From Armatimonadota bacterium (GTDB lineage: Bacteria > Armatimonadota > Fimbriimonadia > Fimbriimonadales > Fimbriimonadaceae): 64,000 nt of DNA. The notes under the pieces are model-generated. The model saw only the letters and a program-made list of their open reading frames with translations, was not told the DNA's origin and made no database searches. Positions 52,272 to 60,047 of the stretch are shown piece by piece. Location: NCBI GenBank assembly GCA_020161505.1, contig JAIUNY010000007.1, forward strand, positions 1 through 64,000. The letters are read 5' to 3'. The position numbers were made by a program, and so were the translations under genes. Positions within the stretch are counted from its first letter, which is position 1, and the number at the start of each line of letters is the position of its first letter.

Positions 52272-53258
52272 TCACCCTTGAAGACGTGTCATTTTTGTTA
52301 CATGCACAGCTCGTAGACTGCAAGTCTTACTCGTCCGGATTTGTTTCATGCGTCCGGTCAGCCCTTCTTGACTTTCTGGCGAGAGGGTTCCAGACTCACA
52401 CCGCGCCAGGCATGAAAGGCAGTCGCCGACTCGGCAAGAAAACCCAATCCTCACCTTCGCGCGAAGTAGAGCATCGAGCACGGACTCGAAAGGCCGGTAC
52501 GGAATCTCCTGCCCCTCAAAGCTGAAGGTTCCGCCAAGGGCGTCAAGCATCTCGCCCATCACCTGATGCGTGATCTCCCACGGCGACCCCGGATCTGGCT
52601 CATCGAGGATTTGCCAGGCGAGCACTCTGGTGCCTTCCACCTCGGGTACGCGGTCCATGCGCGCCAGGCGCTGCTCGAATACCGAGCTCAGCCCGGGCCA
52701 ATCCGCGACATAAGGAATCGGATTCCGCAAGAAAGCCGTCATCTCGAAGCTCGGATCACCAACCAACCCCTTAGGATCGATCACCCTCCAGCCTTTGCGC
52801 TCATCCCAGAGGATGTTGAAATGATGCAAATCGCCATGCAGAAAAACCTTCTCCGGTGAGCTTGCATCAAGCCAGCGAAGACTCATCGAGTCTCGATCAA
52901 AGTATTCCGAGAGAGGCAGCATCCCCTCAGCCGGAAGCCCGCGCATCTGCGCGGCAAAGCCCAGAACGATCTCCAAGCAATCCTCATCGCTCAATCCCGA
53001 GTCGGCGAGAGTCGTCCCTGGCACCACGCGCTCCATCAGCAATGACCCGGTTTCCGAATCGTGCTCAAATACCTCTGGTCCAATTCCGCCACTCAAAAGC
53101 AAAGCCGCGCGCCAGCCAGAGGACATCTCTTCCCCCCGAAACGGCACTTTCAGCACCCGAGTGGCATCGGCGTACACGCGCGAGCAATGCCCTGCGGGCA
53201 ACTCCTCCGTCGGAGAAAACCCCCACTTCTCCGCCAGCCGCGATGCGATCTCATCCAC
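52272..53258 (-). CDS. Aminoglycoside/hydroxyurea-kinase-like domain fused to 2Fe-2S ferredoxin
   Basis: 328 residues. N-terminal ~240: APH(6)/hydroxyurea kinase-type fold with TRVLKVPF (Lys), LHGDLHHFNILWD (catalytic Asp), VIDPKGLVGDPSFEMTAFL (metal Asp). C-terminal ~85: FSFEGQEIPYRPFESVLDAL and FSCRVGDCLSCLARCESG, a plant-type 2Fe-2S motif with Cys at 275, 280, 283 and 313, i.e. C-x4-C-x2-C-x29-C exactly. A clean in-frame fusion with no linker disorder. The 3' end reaches a low-GC stretch. Enzymatic role unknown; a self-contained kinase-redox fusion is unexpected. Convergent with nothing; divergent from ROK. Confidence 0.7.
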   Translation of the reverse strand: MDEIASRLAEKWGFSPTEELPAGHCSRVYADATRVLKVPFRGEEMSSGWRAALLLSGGIGPEVFEHDSETGSLLMERVVPGTTLADSGLSDEDCLEIVLGFAAQMRGLPAEGMLPLSEYFDRDSMSLRWLDASSPEKVFLHGDLHHFNILWDERKGWRVIDPKGLVGDPSFEMTAFLRNPIPYVADWPGLSSVFEQRLARMDRVPEVEGTRVLAWQILDEPDPGSPWEITHQVMGEMLDALGGTFSFEGQEIPYRPFESVLDALLRAKVRIGFSCRVGDCLSCLARCESGTLSPESQEGLTGRMKQIRTSKTCSLRAVHVTKMTRLQG

Positions 53259-53343
53259 CGCACGGTTCTACCAGCGAAATCCCCGGAAAAGGGTCCAAAA
53301 CGCCCCGACCTTCCCCGGTTTTTCCGGGTAGGTTGAAAGCACG

Positions 53344-54348
53344 ATGGCACAAGGAAAGTATGTCGGCCTTGATCTCGGAGGGACGACGATCAACGTCACC
53401 GCGTTTGACGGTGAAAACTTCCTGATTCCGGGAATGCACGAAATCCCAAGCCTCGTTTCTTCTGGCCCCGAAGTCTGTCTCAATCAGCTTCGGATGGCAT
53501 ACCAAGCCGCACTGAATCTCACCGGATGGAGCCACGATGAGGTCACCGCCGTCGGCCTCGATACCCCCGGCCCGGCCAGCGCCGAAGGCGTGATGAGCAG
53601 CACCGGCGGTACCAACTTCGGACACGCAGGTTACGGGCACTTTGATATGCGCGGTGGCCTTTCCGACCTCATCGGCAAACCCGTCAGCTATCTCAACGAC
53701 GCCAACGCCGCTGCTCTCTATGGGCACCGAGCAACCTTCGGCGACGATCCCACCAAAAGCACGGTCAGCCTCATCATCGGCACCGGCTTGGGAGGAGGAA
53801 TTGTCGTGAACGGTCGGATTGTGGTTGGCAAAGTCGGCTATGCCGCCGAGCTCGGTCACACCAGACTCCCCGGCGACTGGCACCCCACCGAGCAGATCAC
53901 CGCCCACTGCAACTGCGGCAGGATCAATGATCTGGAGTCTATCGTCAGCCTCACCGGAATCCGCCTCAATCTGCTTCCCTACTACCTCCCCCGATTCCCC
54001 GACCACTCTCTCGCGCAAATGGACATCAGCGATGCCGCGAAAAAAGTTCGCGGACTCGCCGAGGAAGGCGATCCGCTCGGACAGATCATTTTCCGCACTC
54101 AAGCCCACGCGATCGCGGCTCACATCGACCAGATGATCAACGTTCTGGATCCGGATGCCATTCTCCTCGGGGGCGGCGGCGTGCAGACCAGTGAGGCCTT
54201 CCATGACTGGTTCCTGAATGAGATTCGCAACGCTTGCACCTTCCGCGAGGAGCAAGCGGACCTCGCGATCCTCTTCGTCAAAGATGGCGATATGGCAGGG
54301 GCACGAGGCTCCGCCATCTACGCATCCCAGCAATATCCCGCCGATTAG
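53344..54348 (+). CDS. ROK-family sugar kinase
   Basis: 334 residues. ATP-binding start YVGLDLGGTTINV, a sugar-binding catalytic loop NDANAAALYG (Asp base), GTGLGGGIVVNGRIVVG, ELGHTRLPG, and the zinc motif region CNCGRIND. It phosphorylates glucose, fructose or N-acylhexosamine; the exact substrate is unknown. In several related genomes it acts as polyphosphate- or ATP-dependent glucokinase. Confidence 0.9.
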   Translation: MAQGKYVGLDLGGTTINVTAFDGENFLIPGMHEIPSLVSSGPEVCLNQLRMAYQAALNLTGWSHDEVTAVGLDTPGPASAEGVMSSTGGTNFGHAGYGHFDMRGGLSDLIGKPVSYLNDANAAALYGHRATFGDDPTKSTVSLIIGTGLGGGIVVNGRIVVGKVGYAAELGHTRLPGDWHPTEQITAHCNCGRINDLESIVSLTGIRLNLLPYYLPRFPDHSLAQMDISDAAKKVRGLAEEGDPLGQIIFRTQAHAIAAHIDQMINVLDPDAILLGGGGVQTSEAFHDWFLNEIRNACTFREEQADLAILFVKDGDMAGARGSAIYASQQYPAD

Positions 54349-54388
54349 GTCTCGCTTTGCCGCCTCTTCGGGTGGCGTAAGGAGAGGA

Positions 54389-55372
54389 ATGATGGCTCAG
54401 CCCACGGATTGGACGCGACTCAATCGTCGCTACGGAAACGCAGGAAGCGATGCCTCCTGGGCCAAGGTGCGCGAGCTCTACGAAGACGACAAGGTAGTCG
54501 AGGCGTGGCAGGCCGCACAGAGTCTGGGGACGGGTTCGCGCGGTTGGGGTCTCGTCACTTTGCGTATGGTCGAAGCGGAAGCGGTCTCCCGGCTTGCAAG
54601 CGAGCAAGTGTCTTTCGGGAGCACCCTGACCGTCGAGTTTCCACGGGTCGATGATCCTGAACTCGCACCAGGAATCGGCGGAATGATCCGGGAGGTTTGG
54701 CAGGAGGTCTGTCTCGAACTTGGGCTCACGCCAGAGCTTCCCGTTGTCGTCACAGTGCTCTTGCCCAACTTCGACGCCCAATGGGTTCCTGGACGACATG
54801 GCTACTGCATCGGCAAGAACGGACTCACCAAGGTCTGCATCCCCTGGCGATCCTTGCGTCGGTCCGACGATCTGCGGGCAGTTCTGCTCCACGAACTCGC
54901 CCACGCCGCTACCCGAGAGCTCTCCCACGACCTGATGCCCACGTGGTTGAACGAGGCGATTGCGACGGAAATGGAAGGCAGCCTCAGTCGGCAGTACCTC
55001 ATGCAGGTTCGCACAGGGCGAGTCTCCTGGATGTCTCCGGGCGAGCTAGAGGGAGCCTTCGAGGTCGATCGGCGCGATGTGCATGCCGATCAATGGGTGC
55101 ACTTGGCTTATCAGCAATCGGCGGCCATCGGACGGTGGATCAGCGGATCCAGCAGTCTCGGGCGGCGGAAGCTGGGCGATGTCGCCAAAGCCTTCGCGAA
55201 CAACTCCACCTGGACGGAGCTGAAGCTTCGCGTCACCGGGCAAACCCATGCGGATGAAGCTCTTCGGGAGATTCTCGGATTCGGCGAAAAGGAGCTGTTC
55301 GACCGCGTGCGCCACTCCATCGAGACCCGGACGCTTCCCATGCCCATACCGGCTTCGATCACCGAAAGCTAG
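54389..55372 (+). CDS. Gluzincin-type metallopeptidase-like protein
   Basis: About 327 residues from ATG 54389 or 54392, preceded by GGAGAGG. Catalytic motif HELAHAATRE (HExxH) followed by WLNEAIATEMEG (downstream Glu), the pattern of peptidase MA-like (DUF1570-type) proteins. The N-terminal ~120 residues are a helical/tetratricopeptide-like lead. No signal peptide. Starts 40 bp after the ROK gene; maybe cotranscribed. Confidence 0.75.
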   Translation: MMAQPTDWTRLNRRYGNAGSDASWAKVRELYEDDKVVEAWQAAQSLGTGSRGWGLVTLRMVEAEAVSRLASEQVSFGSTLTVEFPRVDDPELAPGIGGMIREVWQEVCLELGLTPELPVVVTVLLPNFDAQWVPGRHGYCIGKNGLTKVCIPWRSLRRSDDLRAVLLHELAHAATRELSHDLMPTWLNEAIATEMEGSLSRQYLMQVRTGRVSWMSPGELEGAFEVDRRDVHADQWVHLAYQQSAAIGRWISGSSSLGRRKLGDVAKAFANNSTWTELKLRVTGQTHADEALREILGFGEKELFDRVRHSIETRTLPMPIPASITES

Positions 55373-55407
55373 ACGAAACCCCTCCCGATTCGTGTAGGAT
55401 TCGTTCT

Positions 55408-55881
55408 ATGCAATCCGCCGCCACGACGGTCGAGGAATATCTCGCCCAACTTCCGGAAGATCGACGCCTCGCCCTTGAAACCGTCCGGGCCGAGATCCTG
55501 GCGCACTTGCCCGAGGGCCTCGAAGAAGGGATGCAGTACGGTCATATCGGCTACTACGTCCCCCACAGCCGCTATCCCGACGGCTACCACTGCGACCCAA
55601 AGGAACCGGTTCCCTTTCTCGGACTCGCCAGTCAGAAAGCCCACATGGGTGTGTATATGTTCTGCACCTATGTTGATACGGAACTCAGCGAGTGGTTCCG
55701 GGAGGAATACCTAAAGACGGGCAAAAAGCTCGACATGGGAGCCGCTTGCGTGCGGTTCAAGAAGCTGGAGAACCTCCCCGTCGAACTCATCGGCCGCACG
55801 CTCGATCAGATGACCGTCGACAAGTTCTTGGATATCTACGAAGCCAGCATTCCGCCGTCGAAGCGGAAGAAGAAGAAGTAG
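55408..55881 (+). CDS. DUF1801-family protein
   Basis: 157 residues. Begins with TVEEYLAQLPEDRRLALETVR, then GYYVPHSRYPDGYHCDP, FLGLASQKAHMGVYMFC, and a Lys-rich end (PPSKRKKKK). This is the DUF1801 (YdhG/YjhG-like) fold also used by iron-binding frataxin-like relatives. Biochemical role unknown. Confidence 0.85.
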   Translation: MQSAATTVEEYLAQLPEDRRLALETVRAEILAHLPEGLEEGMQYGHIGYYVPHSRYPDGYHCDPKEPVPFLGLASQKAHMGVYMFCTYVDTELSEWFREEYLKTGKKLDMGAACVRFKKLENLPVELIGRTLDQMTVDKFLDIYEASIPPSKRKKKK

Positions 55882-55984
55882 CTCCATCGACTGAGAACAC
55901 TTCCTGAAGGGCGAACTTCAAGCGGGTTGCTCAAACGACGGATCTGATTGAGCACTCTCCGGCTGGGCGGGTACCCTCCTCACC

Positions 55985-56530
55985 ATGGTCGATCCAAATT
56001 GGGTGCGACAAGTGCTCCACCAGAACCCCCATTGGGCAAAGATGGCGACTTACAAAGAGGTGCCCATCATCGCTGAGCTACTGATGCCTGGCGATCAAAT
56101 TCTCGATGTCGCGTTCGGGTTGTACGAAGATCATCTCGGGCTCGTCGTCGTGACTCCGACGAAGGTTCTTTTCGGGGGCAGAAAAGCCGCTTCGCTCCTT
56201 CAGCACACCAAGTCCGAGGTGTTCGAGTTGCAGCGAATCACCTCTGTCCAAGTAAACGCTTCTGCTCTTCTTTCGACTCTGGTGATCGTGACTTCCGGGG
56301 CAAAAGGCGAGATCAAATCAATGGCAACTCCCGAGTGCAAGCGGATTGCTGATGGGATTCGCTACCTGCTCGATCAGCGGAATGCAGCCCCTCCCATGCA
56401 GCCCCCACCTGCGGTGATCCCGCCGCCCATCTCTCTTACAGACGAGCTACGGAAGCTTGCTGATCTTCGGGCGGCTGGATTCATCAGCGATCAGGAATTC
56501 GCCCAAGCAAAGGCAAAGCTTCTCTCGTAG
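55985..56530 (+). CDS. PH-like domain plus SHOCT protein
   Basis: 181 residues. A bacterial PH-like domain at ~25-130 (MPGDQILDVAFGLYEDHLG, VVVTPTKVLFGG, EVFELQRITSVQV), a Pro-rich linker (PPPAVIPPP), and a C-terminal SHOCT module (SLTDELRKLADLRAAGFISD QEF). These occur as cytoplasmic signalling or oligomerisation adaptors. Function unknown. Confidence 0.7.
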   Translation: MVDPNWVRQVLHQNPHWAKMATYKEVPIIAELLMPGDQILDVAFGLYEDHLGLVVVTPTKVLFGGRKAASLLQHTKSEVFELQRITSVQVNASALLSTLVIVTSGAKGEIKSMATPECKRIADGIRYLLDQRNAAPPMQPPPAVIPPPISLTDELRKLADLRAAGFISDQEFAQAKAKLLS

Positions 56531-56559
56531 TGCTTTTCTGAATTCGGCATTCTGGAGCG

Positions 56560-56961
56560 TTAGAGGCGACTCAAACTTCCGTCGCCCTGTACCCCTCGAT
56601 AGAAGCAGGTCGGCGCACCGGTGTGGCAGGCCCCGCCTCCCTGCTGATCCACGCGCAGAACCAGAGCATCTTGGTCGCAATCCACGAGGATTTCGATCAC
56701 TCGCTGGATCTGGCCGCTCGTCGCTCCCTTATGCCAGAGCTCCTGGCGACTCCGACTGTAGTAGACCGCCTCGCCGAGTTCGAGCGTCTTGCGTAAAGAC
56801 TCCTCGTTCATGTAAGCAACTATCAGAACCTGGCCTGATTCGGCGTCCTGAGCCACCGCGACGATGAGCCCCGCAGCATCAAACTGGGGCATGAACTGAT
56901 CGCCTGACTCCACCGCTGTTTTGTCGCCGCGCGGAAACAGCCTGGGCAAAGAAGAAGACAT
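56560..56961 (-). CDS. hisI: Phosphoribosyl-AMP cyclohydrolase
   Basis: 133 residues from ATG 56961. HisI motifs: [60 protein letters not shown] and the C-terminal Cys/His ([11 protein letters not shown]). It hydrolyses phosphoribosyl-AMP to PROFAR in histidine synthesis. No other his genes are adjacent, and a fused pyrophosphohydrolase (HisE) is absent. Confidence 0.93.
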   Translation of the reverse strand: MSSSLPRLFPRGDKTAVESGDQFMPQFDAAGLIVAVAQDAESGQVLIVAYMNEESLRKTLELGEAVYYSRSRQELWHKGATSGQIQRVIEILVDCDQDALVLRVDQQGGGACHTGAPTCFYRGVQGDGSLSRL

Positions 56962-57016
56962 GACGAGCAAGGTACCCGTCATGTCTTCGCGTCCCGGAAC
57001 CAGAGCAGGGACAGAT

Positions 57017-57325
57017 TTATCGGATGAAGTGAATCTGTGGGTCGCTCATGTTGTCCAGGAGCATGAGGCTGACAATCGGCATCGGGCGATCTTTTGCCAC
57101 TTCTCGAGCCTCATCGAAGCTCACTTCTTCCGATTGCATCCCGCCCATATCGATCCACTGGGCAAACTCGCGAGCACCGGATTCACTGCTGAAACAGGCA
57201 AGTCCGTGCACGCCATCATGGCAATAGCAGCCGTATTTCCCTGTGGGAAGGTGCTTGACAATAAACACCCTTTCCGGGAAGTCGGAGGTCAGGCCAAGAA
57301 TCGGACAATCGAGCAACTGGTTCAT
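57017..57325 (-). CDS. Small hypothetical protein
   Basis: 102 residues with no recognised family. Pattern: [36 protein letters not shown], then [21 protein letters not shown]. Mixed alpha/beta, acidic, no signal peptide. Real on composition and lack of a better overlapping frame. Confidence 0.55.
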   Translation of the reverse strand: MNQLLDCPILGLTSDFPERVFIVKHLPTGKYGCYCHDGVHGLACFSSESGAREFAQWIDMGGMQSEEVSFDEAREVAKDRPMPIVSLMLLDNMSDPQIHFIR

Positions 57326-57394
57326 TGCGGTTCATTGCACTTATCGGCGCGATTCACCAATTCTTGAGCCCCTTTCTCCGTGCAGTCTCATGCC

Positions 57395-58378
57395 TCAGTG
57401 CGCCAGCAAGATTTCCAGCATCTTGCGATCCAGCTGATGCCCCCGGAACTCTTCGTACCGCACATCCACGCGCTCGGAATCCAGCACTCCAAAGTTGCCG
57501 CGTAGATTCCACAGCCCCCAGCCCCAGCCGAGTTCTCCCCACACACCCATCAAGTCATCCATCCAGGGCAGCAGAACCTCGTGCGGAGTCAGGTTGTGGC
57601 ATCCCCATTCGCCCACGTGGACTCCAACACCTTTGGCTTCCAGATCCACAAAGCTCTGGCACTTCTCCCGAAGCTTGGAGCGATCCCAAAACTTGCCCCG
57701 AATATCCATCGGCCAGGCTGGGGTTGGCCAGTCCTTGATATGCGGAACCCAGCCCGCTTTGTGGTGGCTCAGTTCAAACGGCAGATATCCCCGCGTGCTC
57801 TGCCCGACTCCGGCATCGGCCAGACTCCATACGGGTTCCTGACCGTATTTCATGCCATCCACAATGATGAGCCGACCCGGATCAACCGAGCGGATCGCCT
57901 CGATTGCTGCGAGCATTGCCCGGACGTAGGGACCTTCCTCCATATCGGGAGGTTCGTTGAGGAGATCGAAGCTCACCTCGTGGTTCGGCAGACCTTTGTA
58001 TCGCTCTGCAAACACCCGCCACGTTCCCGCGAAGGCATCAATTGCCGGCTGATCTTCCCACAGACTGTACGGTTCATCGGGCGGCGTATTGACGCAGTAT
58101 CCCGGAGCGCGGTGCAAATTCACATTCACGTGGATCCCGTACTTCTTGCCCCATTCAATCGCCTGGTCAATCTCCGCGATGACCGACTCGTCCATTTTCA
58201 GGGGCTCTTCCTCACTCGCCCAGCACCGGTAGCTCATCGGCAGACGGGCAAAGTCGAATCCCCAGTCACTGATGATCTGGAAATCAGACTCGCGGAAAGG
58301 GGCGTTGCGGTCGTACCAGAACTTTTCAAGCAAATTGAATCCGCGCCAGCGGGGGAGTCGGGAGGCTGAAATTTCCAT
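57395..58378 (-). CDS. Glycoside hydrolase family 5-type (cellulase-like)
   Basis: About 327 residues from ATG 58378 (MEISASRLPRWRGFNLLEKF). (beta/alpha)8 barrel signs: FARLPMSYRCW, IDQAIEWGKKYGIHVNVNLHR, VSFDLLNEPPDME (acid/base Glu in NEP), VGVHVGEWGCHNL (nucleophile Glu in GEWG), WGWGLWNLRG. No signal peptide. It probably hydrolyses a beta-glucan or mannan oligosaccharide; substrate is not determined. Confidence 0.88.
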   Translation of the reverse strand: MEISASRLPRWRGFNLLEKFWYDRNAPFRESDFQIISDWGFDFARLPMSYRCWASEEEPLKMDESVIAEIDQAIEWGKKYGIHVNVNLHRAPGYCVNTPPDEPYSLWEDQPAIDAFAGTWRVFAERYKGLPNHEVSFDLLNEPPDMEEGPYVRAMLAAIEAIRSVDPGRLIIVDGMKYGQEPVWSLADAGVGQSTRGYLPFELSHHKAGWVPHIKDWPTPAWPMDIRGKFWDRSKLREKCQSFVDLEAKGVGVHVGEWGCHNLTPHEVLLPWMDDLMGVWGELGWGWGLWNLRGNFGVLDSERVDVRYEEFRGHQLDRKMLEILLAH

Positions 58379-58501
58379 GGTTCTAGTCTGCCCGAATCCG
58401 CCGGAAACTCGCCCACGAAATTCGGGGAACCATTCTTCGGTCACCTTCTGATAGAGTAGTTGTTACAGAGCCGATTGCGGCTCAAACGGAGAAGAAAAAT
58501 C

Positions 58502-58873
58502 ATGAATATGCCAGCTGCTTGGCTCGAACTGAACTCCTGGAACACCCAGGACGCGATGAGTTTCTACGGACACGTTTTCGGATGGACCACCTCTGAAATG
58601 GACATGGGTGAGATGGGGATCTACCGGATGTTTCACAACGGCGATGACCAATTTGGAGGGATCATGCAGATGACCAATCCGGAGTGGGAAGGCTTCCAGC
58701 CCGCCTGGATGATCTACTTCTCCACCGATGATATCGAGTCCGCGTGTACTCGGGTGAAGGAGGCGGGCGGCGAGGTTCCCTACGGTCACTTCCCCATCCC
58801 CGGTGGCATGATTGCGATCTGCAAAGACAAAGAAGGCGCGTACTTCAGTCTTCACATGGCCGTGAGCGAATAG
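58502..58873 (+). CDS. VOC-family (glyoxalase-like) protein
   Basis: 123 residues from ATG 58502, with GGAGAAG at 58488-58494. Vicinal oxygen chelate fold: AAWLELNSWNTQDAMSFYGH, FGWTTSEMD, MIYFSTDDIESACTRVKEAG, ICKDKEGAYFSLH. Single VOC half, so functional as a dimer. It is of the type annotated as bleomycin-resistance-like or glyoxalase-related; substrate unknown. Confidence 0.85.
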   Translation: MNMPAAWLELNSWNTQDAMSFYGHVFGWTTSEMDMGEMGIYRMFHNGDDQFGGIMQMTNPEWEGFQPAWMIYFSTDDIESACTRVKEAGGEVPYGHFPIPGGMIAICKDKEGAYFSLHMAVSE

Positions 58874-58894
58874 ACTCACCGATCGACTCCCCGG

Positions 58895-58914
58895 CCCCGG
58901 CGTGATCGCCGGGG
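58895..58914 (+). terminator. GC hairpin after VOC gene
   Basis: Stem CCCCGGCG / CGCCGGGG with a 4-base loop TGAT, 22 bp after the VOC stop. No T-run; a moderate terminator candidate. Confidence 0.45.
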
Positions 58915-59011
58915 CGGGGGAATCGAGTCAAGCCGCTTCGTCACTCCAGACAGGGACTCATCACTGGGGACAAGGAAGCCACCGAGCCCGATCCCCACAA
59001 TTCATTCAGCG

Positions 59012-59500
59012 ATGACGCGCCCTCTGTGGAATGGTCTCGGTGCTCTGTGCATTGGCCTCGGTGTTCTAGGAATCTACGTTCCTGGCATGCCGACCACGGT
59101 CTTTTTCATCATCGCTCTCTACTGCCTGGGCTTGGGAGGTAATGAAAAATCCCGAAGCTGGCTCCTGAATCACCCGCGATTCGGTGCCGTTTTGCGCGAT
59201 TGGGAAGCCACCAAGGCGATCCCCCGCAAGATCAAGTTCATTTCGGTGGCAAGCATCGTGGTGTCTTGCGGCATTTCGATGTTCATCATCCCCAGCGCCA
59301 TCGGGCGTAACGCCACCGCCGCGCTGGGCATTGCGGGGATTGTTTACATCCTCACTCGCCCCACCCGCGAGAATCTCTCCGCCGTCGCCGTCGAGGACGG
59401 TCTTGGTCGCGATGCCCAACGTTCGGAACCAACCGAGATGAATCGCCAGAGCGTTTCATCCCCTTTGCCCACCGCCAGCCCGACTCTTCTTGAGCGGTAA
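59012..59500 (+). CDS. YbaN/DUF454-family membrane protein
   Basis: 162 residues. Inner membrane helices at ~8-28, 27-45 and 75-115 (LGALCIGLGVLGIYVPGMPTT, FFIIALYCLGLGG, IVVSCGISMFIIPSAI, ALGIAGIVYILTRPT). Conserved P-G-M-P-T-T block and SRSWLLNHPRFG. DUF454 proteins are of unknown function. The last ~40 residues run antisense over the 3' end of the glycosylase gene, and may be an overlong tail. Confidence 0.75.
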   Translation: MTRPLWNGLGALCIGLGVLGIYVPGMPTTVFFIIALYCLGLGGNEKSRSWLLNHPRFGAVLRDWEATKAIPRKIKFISVASIVVSCGISMFIIPSAIGRNATAALGIAGIVYILTRPTRENLSAVAVEDGLGRDAQRSEPTEMNRQSVSSPLPTASPTLLER

Positions 59501-60039
59501 AACGCACTCGGCTCCTCGGCAACTTCGATTCTCCATTCCCCATCGGGATCAAAGAGATCAAGCCCATCCATCTCTCGGCTGATCTCCAGGGCTTGAGTGA
59601 TCTTGCCCGGCCCGCTGAGAAGGTCGAAGTCGTTCCTGGCCTTCGGGCGATTTGCGCGCAGGGCCTGCAGACTCTCGAGTGGTTCCAACGCACGGACGAG
59701 AATCGCCGCCCCTTCCTGTTCTGGTCGAGCGGCGATGTTCAGCATCCAATGACACCCATAGCTCAGATAGACATAAGCGTGTCCGGCTGGGCCAAACATC
59801 GTCAGATTCCTCGGGGTCGGGCCGCGGAAAGCGTGGCTTCCCGGATCTTCTGAGCCCCCGTACGCCTCGAGCTCAATCAATCGAAATCGACCGTGAGGTG
59901 TGATGAGCTGGCTGGCGAGCAGTCTTTGCGCGGCGATCTCGACTGGCCACTCGGCGAGCTCGGTTCTCCCCAAAAGTTCAGGCAAAAAAGTCTCCCAGGG
60001 GCTGACAATTCGGGATTTTGTGCTTATAATGGTAGACAC
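59344..60039 (-). CDS. 3-methyladenine DNA glycosylase (AAG/MPG type)
   Basis: Base-excision enzyme removing alkylated purines, ~232 residues. GTG 60039 was chosen, because the longer reading would start inside the imuB coding region. Conserved blocks: RLLASQLITPHGRFRLIELE AYG, SHAFRGPTPRN, MFGPAGHAYVYLSYGCHWMLN, GAAILVRALEP, SGPGKITQAL, RRVGLAVGKG. Divergent from imuB with overlapping 5' ends. The promoter of imuB lies inside its first codons. Confidence 0.9.
   Translation of the reverse strand: MSTIISTKSRIVSPWETFLPELLGRTELAEWPVEIAAQRLLASQLITPHGRFRLIELEAYGGSEDPGSHAFRGPTPRNLTMFGPAGHAYVYLSYGCHWMLNIAARPEQEGAAILVRALEPLESLQALRANRPKARNDFDLLSGPGKITQALEISREMDGLDLFDPDGEWRIEVAEEPSAFYRSRRVGLAVGKGDETLWRFISVGSERWASRPRPSSTATAERFSRVGRVRM
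60002..60030 (+). promoter_or_regulatory. Sigma70-like promoter of imuB-dnaE2
   Basis: CTGACA (60002-60007), 17-bp spacer, TATAAT (60025-60030), then ATG of imuB at 60048. An inverted ACAT...ATGT pair (ACATATACACATGT) overlaps the start of transcription and could hold a repressor, but no known LexA box was recognised. The promoter lies in the 5' end of the divergent glycosylase gene. Confidence 0.65.
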
Positions 60040-60047
60040 ATATACAC

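Noticed and set aside
52272-53258. Antibiotic-resistance gene call
   Set aside because: The kinase half resembles APH(6)/hydroxyurea kinases, but the fusion and lack of a mobile context give no support for clinical-type resistance.
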